A DNA stretch of 64,000 nucleotides from contig CBDIHP010000046.1 in the NCBI GenBank assembly GCA_965279195.1, forward strand, positions 62,001 to 126,000. Direction: 5' to 3'. Positions 9,001 to 17,725 of the stretch are shown piece by piece. Made by a program: the position numbers and the translations under genes. Below the pieces are notes generated by a model. The model worked only from the letters and a program-made list of their open reading frames with translations, ran no database searches and had not been told where the DNA came from. Source of the DNA: CBDIHP01 sp965279195 (lineage in GTDB: Bacteria > Planctomycetota > Planctomycetia > Isosphaerales > Isosphaeraceae). Numbering within the stretch: position 1 is the stretch's first letter; each line of letters starts with the position of its first letter.

Positions 9001-9655
9001 CCTCGTCTTCGACCGCAAGGGGAAGCTCTGGGGCCTGTCGGAGAACCGGGTCTTCTCCTGGTCGCGCGGAGAGACCGAGGCCCATTTCCACTGGCAGAAC
9101 AAGGCGGCTGAATACTTCACGGGGCTCGCGGGCCTGATCGCGCTGGCGGTCAGCGAGAACGACGTGTTCGTCGCCGCCCGGGACGGCGTGATCCACCAGC
9201 TCCGTGGTTCCGACGGAACTTACGTCCGGGCCCTGGGCGCGGCCGGCGACCCCGTCCGCTCCCTGGCGGTGAATCCGGAGGGATCGGTCGTGGTCGCGGG
9301 GACCCAGAACGGCGAGATCCTGATGGTCAACATGCCCGACGGCAAGCTGACCCGGATCCCCAAGGCCCACGCCGCGCCCGTGCTGTCGCTGGTCTTCGGG
9401 CCGATGGGCAAGCTACTGGTCTCGGGCTGCTACGAGGGGTCGCTGCGGTTCTGGATGCGGGACGGCGACAACTTCAAGGAGATCATGGTCTTGCGCGCCT
9501 CGCCCCGGCCGGTCGACATGCTCTCCTGGAGCGGCGACGGCTCTCGTCTGGCCGTCCTGATCCGGGGCGAGAACGCCATCCGCGTGCTCGACCTCCGCAA
9601 GCTCTGCGACCGCCTGCACGAGGTCGGCATTGAGGCCGATTGCCTCCGACCCTGA
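6020..9655 (+). CDS. transmembrane Ser/Thr protein kinase with C-terminal WD40-type propeller
   Basis: A 1211-aa protein. Residues ~1-130 are a helical regulatory region. Residues ~135-430 are a Hanks-type kinase domain with the VALKQI lysine, HRDLKPGN catalytic loop, DWG in place of DFG (common in planctomycete kinases) and GTPHFMSPEQ. A single TM helix follows near 457-480 (LVASLAAIVITAITVTLFVV), then a short coiled coil and from ~585 to the end degenerate WD40 repeats (AFSHDGRWLVAGL, SLAVNPEGSVVVAGT, FGPMGKLLVSG). The propeller probably senses or docks ligands on the far side of the membrane. The ATG at 6020 has AGGGGAA upstream. The frame is open 33 codons further without recognisable similarity. 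Confidence 0.9.
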   Translation: MAEHSDAFATAATPHLTLLGRIVSLCDRFESEWRAGREPAIEPFVEGLPPSERDSALKELITVEVELRRARGEAPSMAAYWERFPDDKDVVTRAFRVSVEEANDPYRTVVGSQATVVSAPPTWPPPAPADAPVVGHYRIVRSHARGGLGEVFVAVDEILKREVALKQIQPRRASDPSSRARFLTEAEVTGGLEHPGIVPVYGLGRDEHDRPYYAMRLIRGDTFESAIRQLHEGQKGKAEQRLEFRQLLLRFLSVCNAIAYANSRGVLHRDLKPGNVMLGPFGETLVVDWGLAKVMNRPDAAGEPPPGDPDATELDWSRQAGPDTATQAGTVLGTPHFMSPEQATGLLEEMGPWSDVYSLGAILYNLLVGHPPIEADDLQTILRRARDGDFPPPRQLNSLIPPTLEAICLKALHRDRTRRYQSARELADDLELWLADAPVSAIKDPPWTAMARWARRHKPLVASLAAIVITAITVTLFVVRAMERQQLTFKADSQRKIDLANADRERQAILAENAEKIVRAQEYSARLAAIRESRINPQPGWTWTNIEALAGLSRLNADIRDERALRSEAVASLTGSDLRQVSEYTQKFTAGAVAYRADGKFLAVGQFKAQAFIACSIRLVDLATGKVAEELKVAPKLVKLKGKTVQDGVRALAFSHDGRWLVAGLRSGRLIRWDLLHPDRPSTSWDTHQAEIERVLFAGDDEGLLTLDVDGHLIRWAIREGWKATASATARDVSAATQPLDGKLPIYAVLGDRRPSRIDPTTLKTIETFPVEGVDTIAVSPEARFLVVAKGSELELVSVAGKGTIRRLFDPVIDQAHSGPISRIYYTENGARILSVCDQNNRREIKLWEVANGRLIAMLDPGGVTTLQVAVRPDGRGFVATGQDNVRGYEFSHDDILHTVAFEHEALKAVEFDTDGHVLAALSRGELGIWNPQSGANLLRKPTNIGTDSDGLVDIAQDPTSPLLAYHGTGDDVHVWSPVDGKPALVLKVREPGLLVFDRKGKLWGLSENRVFSWSRGETEAHFHWQNKAAEYFTGLAGLIALAVSENDVFVAARDGVIHQLRGSDGTYVRALGAAGDPVRSLAVNPEGSVVVAGTQNGEILMVNMPDGKLTRIPKAHAAPVLSLVFGPMGKLLVSGCYEGSLRFWMRDGDNFKEIMVLRASPRPVDMLSWSGDGSRLAVLIRGENAIRVLDLRKLCDRLHEVGIEADCLRP

Positions 9656-9819
9656 CCGGGACCGGCCCAAACTCCGGGCCCGGCGAGCGAACAGCTTCTC
9701 GACGTCCGATTGCCATGCGGACGCCCTCCGGTGGACAATGTCGCGGAGGGATCGATTCGGATGGACTCGTTCCCGGCACGACCCGCCCAGGGCCGCCGCC
9801 GGGGGGAGCGAGATCGAGC

Positions 9820-10938
9820 ATGCGACGAGAACTGACGCGAGGGCGGGCCCTGACGATCTCGGCGTTCCTCCTCCTGATCCTCGGCCTCGCCGGCTGGGGG
9901 CTGAAGGGGGTCGCGAGCCGGCAGTGGGCCTGGCAGGACACCATGCTCCTGAAGGCCGAGTTCCCCACCATCTCGGGCGTCGAGAAGGGGGCCAGGGTCC
10001 GGGTCCAGGGCATGGACGCCGGCGTCGTCGACTCCATCGGCATCCCCGACGCCCCCGGAAGGCCGGTCGTCCTGAACCTCCGGATCGACCGCCGTCTCAT
10101 GCACCTGATCCGATCCGATGCCCGCGCCACGATCGCCACCCAGGGGGTCGTCGGGGCGCGGTTCATCGAGATCCTCCCCGGCCGGGCCGACGCCCCGAGC
10201 CTGGCCAGCGGGTCGGCGATCGAGGTCGCCATGCCGGTCGAGTTCAACGACCTCGTGCGCGAGGCCTCCACCAGCCTCCGGCGCCTGGATGCGACCGTCG
10301 CCGCCGCCGAGAAGGGATTGAACGAGTTCAACGCGATCGCGACGAGCATCCGCGAGGGCAAGGGCTCGCTGGGCAAGTTCATCCAGGACGACGAGGCCCA
10401 CCGCAAGCTCGTCGCCCTGACCCAGACCGGAGAGAAGACCCTCCACGACCTCGACGAGAACCTCTCGGCGCTCAAGCGCACCTGGCCGATCTCGCGGTAC
10501 TTCGACGACCGGGCCTTCTACGACAAGGAGAAGGTTCTGTTCCATCCCGGTGCCGACCGCGTCGCCCGGTCGTTCGCGGCCGAGGACCTGTTCGAGCCGG
10601 GCCGTTCGGTGCTGACCCAGGCGGGGCAGGTCCAGCTCGACAACCTCGCCGGCTGGTTCAAGGCCACCCTCAAGCCGGCCACCGAGTGCGTCGTCGCGGC
10701 CTACCGCGAGAACGATCAGGACGCCGAACTCTCCCAGGCCCTGACTCAGGAGCAGGCCGAGACCGTGCGGAGGTATCTCTCGGCGAAGCACAAGATCCAG
10801 TCGATCGGCTGGTTCAAGAGCCGCAAGGTCGCCGCGGTCGGGTTCGGGAACTACGTCCCCCGATCCCTGGAGCCGAACGCCGTCGAGCCGCCGCGGTCCA
10901 ACCGGGTGGAGATCCTCCTCTTCACGCCGCGCGGTTGA
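9820..10938 (+). CDS. MCE (MlaD-type) domain protein with OmpA-like C-terminus
   Basis: A 372-aa envelope protein. Residues 9-27 are an N-terminal TM anchor (ALTISAFLLLILGLAGWGL). A single MCE/MlaD domain follows at ~40-135 (LLKAEFPTISGVEKGARVRVQGMDAG.. and ATIATQGVVGARFIEI). The middle is helical (REASTSLRRLDATVAAAEK). The C-terminal ~120 residues resemble an OmpA-like module (FEPGRSVLTQAGQVQLDNLAGWFK..., SNRVEILLFTPRG). MCE proteins form hexameric rings that move lipid between membranes. The fused OmpA-like part could tie this one to peptidoglycan (inference). No Mla ATPase or permease is adjacent. The ATG follows GGGGGGAG. Confidence 0.82.
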   Translation: MRRELTRGRALTISAFLLLILGLAGWGLKGVASRQWAWQDTMLLKAEFPTISGVEKGARVRVQGMDAGVVDSIGIPDAPGRPVVLNLRIDRRLMHLIRSDARATIATQGVVGARFIEILPGRADAPSLASGSAIEVAMPVEFNDLVREASTSLRRLDATVAAAEKGLNEFNAIATSIREGKGSLGKFIQDDEAHRKLVALTQTGEKTLHDLDENLSALKRTWPISRYFDDRAFYDKEKVLFHPGADRVARSFAAEDLFEPGRSVLTQAGQVQLDNLAGWFKATLKPATECVVAAYRENDQDAELSQALTQEQAETVRRYLSAKHKIQSIGWFKSRKVAAVGFGNYVPRSLEPNAVEPPRSNRVEILLFTPRG

Positions 10939-11099
10939 GTCGCCGGGCTCGTTTCCAGGCGTGTGCCGATCGGGTACAATTTGAAGAGTTCCGCCCTCGC
11001 CCGGGGCGCGTCTCGACGCCCCGGCCTCGCTTCATCCGATAGCGACCGCCCCGACCTCCCCGGGGCGTCCGACCCGATCGAAACACAGGACGTCTCGCC

Positions 11100-13358
11100 A
11101 TGCCGCACCCCGGCCGCATCGCCTGCGCGCTTGCCTTCGGACTGTCGTTTTTCCTGCCCGTGCAGGGCAGGGGGGCGGACGAGTCCGGGAAGCCTTACGG
11201 GATCGACAAGCGCACCCCCTGGACGAAGTCCCGCGTGGTCGGCTCGCCCGAGCCCCCGTCGCCCTACCGCACCGTCCGGGCCTTCCCGAAGCTCAAAATC
11301 CAGCAGCCGCTCGCCATCGCGCCCATCCCCGGCACGGATGAACTTATCCTGATCAGCCACGAGGGCTCCTGGGCCCTCCCCGCGACCATCTCCCGGCTCA
11401 AGAACAGCCCGGACGTCGAGTCGCTGACGAAGCTCCTCGCCTTCAAGGATCGCATTTGCTACGGCGTGACCTTCCACCCGAAGTTCCGCGAGAACGGCTA
11501 TCTCTACATCGGCTGCAACGGCCAGTTCGACAAGGACACCCAGACGCGGGTCTCCCGGTTCACCATGGACCTGAAGACGCTCGCCATCGACCCGAAGTCC
11601 GAGCAGCTCATCATCCAGTGGCCGTCCAATGGCCACAACGGCGGCGACATGGTCTTCGGGCTCGACGGCAGGCTCTACGTCTCCTCGGGCGACGGCACCA
11701 GCGACTCCGACACCAACCTCACCGGCCAGACCACGAACGACCTGCTCGCGGCCGTGCTCCGGATCGACGTCGACCACCCCGATCCCGGCAAGGCCTACTC
11801 GGTCCCGAAGGACAACCCCTGGGTCGGCAAGCCCGACTACCGGCCGGAACTCTGGGCCTACGGCTTCCGCAACCCCTGGCGGATCACCTGCGATCGCGTC
11901 ACCGGCCACATCTGGGTCGGCCAGAACGGCCAGGACATGTGGGAGCAGGTCATCAACGTACGCAAGGGGGGGAACTACGGCTGGAGCGTCACCGAGGGCG
12001 GCCACCCGTTCTATGTGACCCGCAAGGCGGGCCCCGACCCGATCCTCAAGCCCACCGCCGACCACTCGCACTCCGAGGCCCGCTCGATCTCCGGCGGCAT
12101 CGTCTACTGGGGCAAGAAGCTGCCGAAGCTGAGGGGCGCTTATATCTACGGCGACTGGTCCACCGGGCGCGTCTGGGGGATCAAGAACGACGGCACGAAG
12201 ACGACCTACCACGAGGAACTGGTCGACACCCCGTTCGCCATCACCGGCTTCGGCGTCGATCACGAGGGCGAGCTGTTCGTCATCGACCACGGCAACGGCG
12301 CGTTCCACAGGCTCGAACCCAACAATGAGCCCGACCGGCACCTCGAATTCCCTCGCAAGCTGAGCGAGACCGGCGTGTTCGCGAAGGTCGCGGGGCACAA
12401 GGTCGACCCGGCCCTGATCCCGTACTCGGTCAACGCCCCGCTCTGGTCCGACGGCGCGGGCAAGGCCCGGTTCATCGCGCTGCCGGGCGACCAGACCATC
12501 AGCTACAACGACGGCGGCGCCTGGGGTTTCTCCGAGGGGGCCGTGCTCGTCAAGTCATTCAAGCTCGACACCGTCGACCGGCCGGAGGGCGAGAGCCGCT
12601 GGATCGAGACCCGGCTGATGACCAGATCCCAGGGCGAGTGGGTGGGGTATTCGTACCTCTGGAACCACGACCAGACCGAGGCCTATCTCGTCCCGAAGGA
12701 GGGCACCGACCGGGTCTATCAGGTCCGCGACGCCGCCTCGTCCGTCGGCAGCAAGCTCCAGACCTGGCACTATCCCAGCCGTTCCGAGTGCATGGTCTGC
12801 CACTCCCGCGCCGCCGCGTGGGTGCTCGGGCTCCAGACCGGGCAGTTGAACAAGGCGCACGAGTATCCGAATGGGGTCGTCGACAACCAGCTCCGGACCC
12901 TGGAACACATCGGCGTCCTCCAGACCGGCGGCTCCGCCGAGAAGCCAGTACGAACCCTGCCGAAGCGGCCCGAGGCGCTCGCGAAGCTCGCCAATCCCCA
13001 CGACCCCTGGAGCCCGCTCGAAGCCCGGGTGAAGTCGTACCTGCACTCCAATTGCGCCTCGTGCCACATCCCGGCCGGCGGCGGGAATGCTCAGATGAAC
13101 CTGGGTTTCTCCGTCCCGCTCAAGGACATGGGCATCTTCGACGCCGCGCCGAACCACGACAAGTTCGGCCTCGCCGACCCGAAGATCATCGCCCCCGGAC
13201 ACCCCGACCGCTCGGTGATGCTCAAGCGGATCTCGCGCCGCGGGATCGGCCAGATGCCGCCGCTCGCCTCGGCCGAGGTCGATCCCGACGCCATCAAGAT
13301 CCTGACCGACTGGATCCTCTCGGCCGACCCCAGGCCGGCCGCGAAGCCCGGCTGGTGA
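11100..13358 (+). CDS. PQQ-type sugar/sorbosone dehydrogenase fused to a diheme cytochrome c domain
   Basis: A 752-aa exported protein with signal peptide 1-27. Residues ~55-410 are a glucose/sorbosone dehydrogenase beta-propeller (GVTFHPKFRENGYLYIG, NGHNGGDMVFGLDGRLYVSSGDG, ELWAYGFRNPWRI, RGAYIYGDWSTGRVWGI). Residues ~415-750 resemble the SO2930-type diheme cytochrome family, with two CxxCH sites, CMVCH at 564 and CASCH at 652. The fusion suggests periplasmic oxidation of a sugar or alcohol with electrons passed to covalently bound heme within the same chain. Substrate unknown. It is convergent with a DUF1501 gene; such proteins often accompany cytochrome-containing planctomycete proteins. 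Confidence 0.87.
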   Translation: MPHPGRIACALAFGLSFFLPVQGRGADESGKPYGIDKRTPWTKSRVVGSPEPPSPYRTVRAFPKLKIQQPLAIAPIPGTDELILISHEGSWALPATISRLKNSPDVESLTKLLAFKDRICYGVTFHPKFRENGYLYIGCNGQFDKDTQTRVSRFTMDLKTLAIDPKSEQLIIQWPSNGHNGGDMVFGLDGRLYVSSGDGTSDSDTNLTGQTTNDLLAAVLRIDVDHPDPGKAYSVPKDNPWVGKPDYRPELWAYGFRNPWRITCDRVTGHIWVGQNGQDMWEQVINVRKGGNYGWSVTEGGHPFYVTRKAGPDPILKPTADHSHSEARSISGGIVYWGKKLPKLRGAYIYGDWSTGRVWGIKNDGTKTTYHEELVDTPFAITGFGVDHEGELFVIDHGNGAFHRLEPNNEPDRHLEFPRKLSETGVFAKVAGHKVDPALIPYSVNAPLWSDGAGKARFIALPGDQTISYNDGGAWGFSEGAVLVKSFKLDTVDRPEGESRWIETRLMTRSQGEWVGYSYLWNHDQTEAYLVPKEGTDRVYQVRDAASSVGSKLQTWHYPSRSECMVCHSRAAAWVLGLQTGQLNKAHEYPNGVVDNQLRTLEHIGVLQTGGSAEKPVRTLPKRPEALAKLANPHDPWSPLEARVKSYLHSNCASCHIPAGGGNAQMNLGFSVPLKDMGIFDAAPNHDKFGLADPKIIAPGHPDRSVMLKRISRRGIGQMPPLASAEVDPDAIKILTDWILSADPRPAAKPGW

Positions 13359-13377
13359 CCGGCCCCGGGCGGCCGCC

Positions 13378-14800
13378 TCAGGCGCGGAGGATCCCCGCCA
13401 CGGGGCGGCCGTCGCTCGCCGGATGGCTCCGGCCGCGGCGGTCCACCAGCAGCCGCTTCTGGTCGATGCCCAGCAGGTGCAGGACCGTCGCCTGCAGGTC
13501 CGGCGGCGAGACGGGCGAGTCGACGACGTGCGCGGCCCGTTCGTCGCTCGCCCCGTAGACCATGCCGTTCTGGACGCCCCCGCCGGACACCAGGACGGTG
13601 TAGGCGTGCGGCCAGTGGTCGCGACCCGAGGCATCGGTCGCGCCGTTCATCACGACCTGCCCGATCCGAGGGGTCCGGCCGAACTCGCCCATCACGACGA
13701 CCAGCGTCGAGTCGAGCAGACCGCGCAGGTGCAGGTCGTCGAGCAGGGCCGAGAGCCCGAGGTCGAGCGGCGGGAGGAGGCGGTTGCGCAAGGAGTTGAA
13801 GTTGTCCTTGTGCGTGTCCCAGAAGGGCGACTTCACGTCGCTGCCGTCGTTATGCCAGTTGACCTGGATCATGGTCACGCCGGCCTCGACGAGCCGCCGG
13901 GCCAGCAGCAGGCCCTGGCCGAATGGGTGGCGGCCGTACTCGTCGCGGAGCTTCGGCGACTCGTCCGCTAGCCGGAACGCCCGGCGCACCGCCGGGGTGG
14001 TGACGAGTTCGCACGCCTTGCCGTGGACCCGGTCGAACGCCTTCGCCGATTCTCCCCACGCGGCCATCGGCCCGTCGACCCGCGCCAGCCACGCCCGGCG
14101 GTCGGCCAGCCGATCGAGCCCGCCGCCGAGTTCGAGGTCGAGCGCCCGGGGAGCGAACGTCAGGCCGTCGGCGCTGGAGTCGACGAGCCAAGGCGTGTCG
14201 CCGTTCCCGAGGAATCCGCCGCGCTCGCCTGCGTAGTCGTTCGGAAGGTCGTTGAACCGATTCCAGCGGGGGCAGGGTCACCGAGGTCGGCACGCCGGGC
14301 CGGTTCCGGCCCAGGTGGTTCACGATGGCGCCGTAGCCGGGGAAGTCGTCGGGCGTCGGCGGGGCGTCGAGGTCGGGCCGGCTGTGCTTGCGACCCGTGA
14401 GCATGTAATAGAGCCCCCAGCCGTGCCGGGGATGCTCGTGCTTCATGCTGCGGATCAAGCTGTACCTGTCCGACCGCGCGGCGAGCCGGGGCAGGTGCTC
14501 GCAGACGAAGGTGCCGGGGACCTTCGACCGGATCGGCCGGAACTCGCCACGGAACTGCGAGGGGGCGTCGGGCTTCATGTCGAACGTGTCGAGCTGGCTC
14601 GGCCCGCCGAACAGGTAGATCAGGATGCACGACCTCGCCCGGCCGAATCCCGGGATCGATGCATGTTCCCTCGTGTCGTCGGACGCGATCAGGAGGTCGG
14701 ACGAGGCGAGCCCGAGCGCGGTCAGGGCGCCGACCTTGAGCAGGTCACGCCTGGGGATCCCGTCGCAGAGCCTGGCCTGACCGCCGTTGATCGAAATCAT
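13378..14800 (-). pseudogene. DUF1501 family protein, frameshifted
   Basis: The 5' part (14800 to about 14270) encodes a standard DUF1501 start with a Tat-type GIPRRDLLKVGALTAL signal and SCILIYLFGGPSQLDTFDMKP. Reading then runs into Arg-rich nonsense. The correct continuation (PRWNRFNDLPNDYAGERGG, then MAAWGESAKAFDRVHG through HPASDGRPVAGILRA) lies one frame over and is intact to 13378. Removing one base from a five-G run at 14268-14272 restores one continuous protein of about 473 aa. DUF1501 proteins are sulfatase-like alkaline-phosphatase-fold proteins, mostly exported in planctomycetes. Either a real recent mutation or a homopolymer sequencing error. I favour error or very recent loss because both halves are fully conserved in style. 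Confidence 0.85.
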
Positions 14801-14846
14801 GGGCCAAGCGTAGCCCGGCTGGGCCGCACGGGCAAGCGGATTCGGC

Positions 14847-16772
14847 TTATCTCGCGTCGTTCGCGGGCCCCTCGGCGACCTCGTCCTCGGCCTTGAGGTC
14901 GAGGGTGGTCCAGGCCGACACGCGACGGCCCTTCGCATCGACGCCCAGCAATTTGAAGACGATCGGCCCGTCGTCCTCGGCGAAGGCCCCGAGCGGCACG
15001 GGGCCGGAGAGCACCGTCCCGCCGCCCCGGACGGCCGACGACCCGAACTTGGACGCGATCGCGAGCTGGTCCAGCCCCCCCCGGGGCAGCGTCGCCGCCG
15101 GGGCCCGGCCCGCGGTCAATCGCGCCGGCACGGCCGACTCCCACGCGAGCGCCCCGAGCCGGACTCCCACGCCGCCCTGTTCCTTGACGCGGAACCGGAC
15201 CTGGGAACCCGCCGGGGTCCGGGGCGATCGCGAGGCCACCGCCGCGACGTCGAGGAGCGGGGCGTCCTCGGGAAGTCGGACGACCGTCACCTGGAGCCCC
15301 GAGCCGGAGGGCGCGACGATCTTCACGTCCAGGGGCCGGCGATCTGGCGAATGGAGCACGAAGTAGCGGCTGGCTGTCGAGGCCTGGTCCCACTCGCGGG
15401 CCGGAGACCCGGGGGAAACCAGGTCGATCCGGGGGCCCGCGAGGATCCAGCCGTCCATCTCCCCGCGCAGTTCCAGCGAATGGATCCCGCCCAGGTCCGG
15501 GCGACCGGGGTCGACTCCGTTGAGGGCCATCGCGACGGTCCACTCGCGATAGAGGTCCTCGAATCGCGCCCCCGTCGCCGCTTCGACGTTCTCCAGACCT
15601 CGCTTCGGCGAGCGGACCATCGCATCGAGCAGATTCGTCCCGAAGCGGTCCAGGCACCAGCGGAGGAAGAGATACGTGCCCCCGCGATTGCCGTGGCTGC
15701 GGAACAGGTTCGCGGCGTAATAATCCTCGACGACCAGGCGGTAGCGTTCGGGCTGGGACAGGAAGGCGCTGATGCGATAGTCCAGGTTCGACCGGGAGTA
15801 CCCGAAGAGGTCCTCGATCAGGTGGGCGAGCCCCTCGTCGAGCCAGCCTTCCTCCTCGGTCCCGATCAGCTCACCCTGGGCACCGACCTCGCCGAACGCC
15901 CTGCGCGAGAAGATCACGGCATGTCCATATTCGTGGGCGAGGATCGTCCTCAGGTGGGCATCCGGCGCGAGGGCGCTGCTCAGGTACATCATGTCCGAGT
16001 GGTTGCTGAACGGCTCTGGCAGGCGGACGTCGAAGTCCGCCCCACGAACGAACCCGTCCACGTGGACCCGGCCGCTGGAGAGTCGCGTCAGCCAGCCCGA
16101 GATGAAGACGGTGAATCGGCCATCGCGGTCGACATCGGCCGAGGGCCCGAATCGGGCGGAGCAGGTGGGCAGGATCCGGTCGTCGAACGTCCGGACGATC
16201 TCGCGGAGGGTGGCGTCGGGCACCCGGCTGACGTCGTCCCGATCTACATAGACCTGGATCCGTCGCCCGAGGCCTCGCAGCTCCGCGTCGATGCCCTTGT
16301 AGTTGCTCGGGCTGGCGACATCGCCATCCTTGACCATGAGGTGGAACCGCCGATGCGCGGGCGGCATGGAATCCTTCGACGCCGCACCGCCGGCGGCCCG
16401 GACCGGGTGCCGGATCGGCCTCCCCTCGCCGGGGAGGGGGCGGATGGGTCGCCCCGGGGGCCCGGAGGCGTCGCCCATCTTCCCCGGCCTGGCCGGCACC
16501 GTCAGCCTCATGCGGAACGGCCCGCCGTCGCGGCTCAGCGTGGAGACGATCACCAGGGTCCGGGCACTGGATGCTTCGGGCGAGACGGCGATCCGGGCGA
16601 TCCCGTCATGCGTCTCGATCGCACGGGGCTCGTACAATGCCCAACGCCCACCGGCAATCGGCTCATCCGCGGCATTTACGCCCCTGGCGGCGACGAGCAA
16701 GAAGAGCGAGCCGAGTAGGCGGATCCCCTGGGCGATCCCGCCGGCGGTCGTGCGACGTCCGACCCGTTGCAT
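14847..16772 (-). CDS. secreted HExxH metallopeptidase (gluzincin, M30/MA-like)
   Basis: A 641-aa protein with signal peptide 1-34 (ends GVNAADE). The catalytic motif is HEYGH in ILAHEYGHAVIFSRR, followed about 30 residues later by WLDEGLAHLIED, whose Glu fits the third zinc ligand of gluzincins. The layout recalls peptidase M30 (hyicolysin-like) but assignment to a family is by motif only. The C-terminal ~200 residues look like beta-sandwich domains without catalytic motifs. The gene starts at ATG 16772 and is divergent from tRNA-Leu. The upstream DUF1501 and dehydrogenase genes give no firm functional link. Confidence 0.72.
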   Translation of the reverse strand: MQRVGRRTTAGGIAQGIRLLGSLFLLVAARGVNAADEPIAGGRWALYEPRAIETHDGIARIAVSPEASSARTLVIVSTLSRDGGPFRMRLTVPARPGKMGDASGPPGRPIRPLPGEGRPIRHPVRAAGGAASKDSMPPAHRRFHLMVKDGDVASPSNYKGIDAELRGLGRRIQVYVDRDDVSRVPDATLREIVRTFDDRILPTCSARFGPSADVDRDGRFTVFISGWLTRLSSGRVHVDGFVRGADFDVRLPEPFSNHSDMMYLSSALAPDAHLRTILAHEYGHAVIFSRRAFGEVGAQGELIGTEEEGWLDEGLAHLIEDLFGYSRSNLDYRISAFLSQPERYRLVVEDYYAANLFRSHGNRGGTYLFLRWCLDRFGTNLLDAMVRSPKRGLENVEAATGARFEDLYREWTVAMALNGVDPGRPDLGGIHSLELRGEMDGWILAGPRIDLVSPGSPAREWDQASTASRYFVLHSPDRRPLDVKIVAPSGSGLQVTVVRLPEDAPLLDVAAVASRSPRTPAGSQVRFRVKEQGGVGVRLGALAWESAVPARLTAGRAPAATLPRGGLDQLAIASKFGSSAVRGGGTVLSGPVPLGAFAEDDGPIVFKLLGVDAKGRRVSAWTTLDLKAEDEVAEGPANDAR

Positions 16773-17077
16773 CCCGCCCCCGACCGCTCGAAGCCTGAAA
16801 TCCTCGCACGAACCCGAACGCCGGGCACGCCTTCCGCGATAGCCCTTCGATCGGTCTGCCCCCGCTTAGGGCTTGAATCGATTGCAACGGTTCCGGCGGA
16901 TCTGACGCCGCCGCCCAGGCGTAGGGTCATCCTCAATCTTTGTTCTCCACCGACAGAAATCCATCGCCCAACCCTAGCCGCATCCTGGCTTTCCGCATTC
17001 CACCCGGAGTGCAGACTTGACTTGACCCCGGCGTTTGCTAAATTTGCTCTTACGAGCCACGGCTCGCCAGCACTCCT
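16773..17077. other. intergenic region between divergent protease gene and tRNA-Leu
   Basis: No gene is seen. Its right end carries the tRNA promoter annotated separately. The rest is GC-rich and featureless by eye. Confidence 0.5.
17017..17044 (+). promoter_or_regulatory. sigma-70-type promoter of tRNA-Leu
   Basis: TTGACT at 17017-17022, a 16-bp spacer and TAAATT at 17039-17044, preceded by TGC. The mature tRNA begins 34 nt later, leaving room for a short 5' leader. Confidence 0.6.
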
Positions 17078-17163
17078 GCCGGAGTGGCGGAATTGGCAGA
17101 CGCGCTAGCTTGAGGGGCTAGAGGGAGTTTACTCCCGTGCAGGTTCAAGTCCTGTCTCCGGCA
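17078..17163 (+). tRNA. tRNA-Leu, anticodon GAG
   Basis: Acceptor arms GCCGGAG (17078-17084) and CTCCGGC (17156-17162) pair perfectly, with discriminator A at 17163. The anticodon stem CTAGC/GCTAG (17105-17109, 17117-17121) encloses the loop TTGAGGG, giving anticodon GAG at 17112-17114 for CUC/CUU leucine codons. A long variable arm (GGGAG..CTCCC) and the T-loop TTCAAGT mark a class II tRNA. CCA is not encoded. A rho-independent hairpin follows 12 nt later, and a decayed integrase lies just beyond, so this gene was probably an integration target. Confidence 0.97.
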
Positions 17164-17174
17164 CTATGAGTGGT

Positions 17175-17207
17175 AAGGGGTTACGTCGAACAGACGTAAC
17201 CCCTTTT
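17175..17207 (+). terminator. rho-independent terminator of tRNA-Leu
   Basis: Perfect 11-bp stem GGGGTTACGTC (17177-17187) / GACGTAACCCC (17193-17203) with loop GAACA. It is flanked by AA before and TTTT after. Confidence 0.85.
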
Positions 17208-17263
17208 CCATGCGCCCAGAGCCCGATTGGTAACAGGGCTGGGGAGGCGTGGGGTTCACATCG

Positions 17264-17725
17264 ATGGCCATCCAGCTCGGAGTCGATTCGTACCAAATCC
17301 TCTCCCGATACCACGGAAAGCTGCATTCCTTCTCGATCGGGAGATCACCGAGTCGTACGCCGACGCGAAGTCGGGTCAGGTGGATTACCTCCTGCCTCGT
17401 CTGAGGCAGGGGTTGATCGAGATTCCCCCCGGAATGGGGATCGTCGATTTCGTCCGGTTTGACGGCAAGCCTGTTACCAGGACACTCCGCGTGGCCGAGC
17501 CTCGTGATCGGTGTCTCGAGGGCCCGGGCACGAGGGGTGGCGGAGACGACACAGAAGCCGAGCACCATCCACTTCAAGCACCTCGTCAACGCCGTGGGGG
17601 CAGCGTACCCCATCGTCAAGTTGACGCACGCCGAGCTCCAACGTCATGTCGATCGTCGATCGAGTACCGGAGTGACGGCCACGAGCGTCCGGAGAGAGAT
17701 CATTCTGAATCAGGTTGATCACTAA
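17264..17725 (+). pseudogene. decayed tyrosine integrase (N-terminal and core-binding parts only)
   Basis: Pieces of one integrase lie in alternating frames. Frame 2 from 17264 reads IQLGVDSYQILSRYHGKLHSF. Frame 1 from about 17320 to 17500 reads SYADAKSGQVDYLLPRLRQG then IEIPPGMGIVDFVRFDGKP, typical of planctomycete integrase N-termini. Frame 2 again from about 17540 to 17725 reads IHFKHLVNAVGAAYPI..LTHAELQRHVDRR..SVRREI, a SAM-like core-binding domain. At least two frameshifts are needed. The catalytic domain with its R-H-R-Y residues is absent because other mobile-element debris starts at 17722. It lies 100 bp beyond tRNA-Leu in the expected orientation for a tRNA-targeting element. Family call is by pattern recognition. 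Confidence 0.65.
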
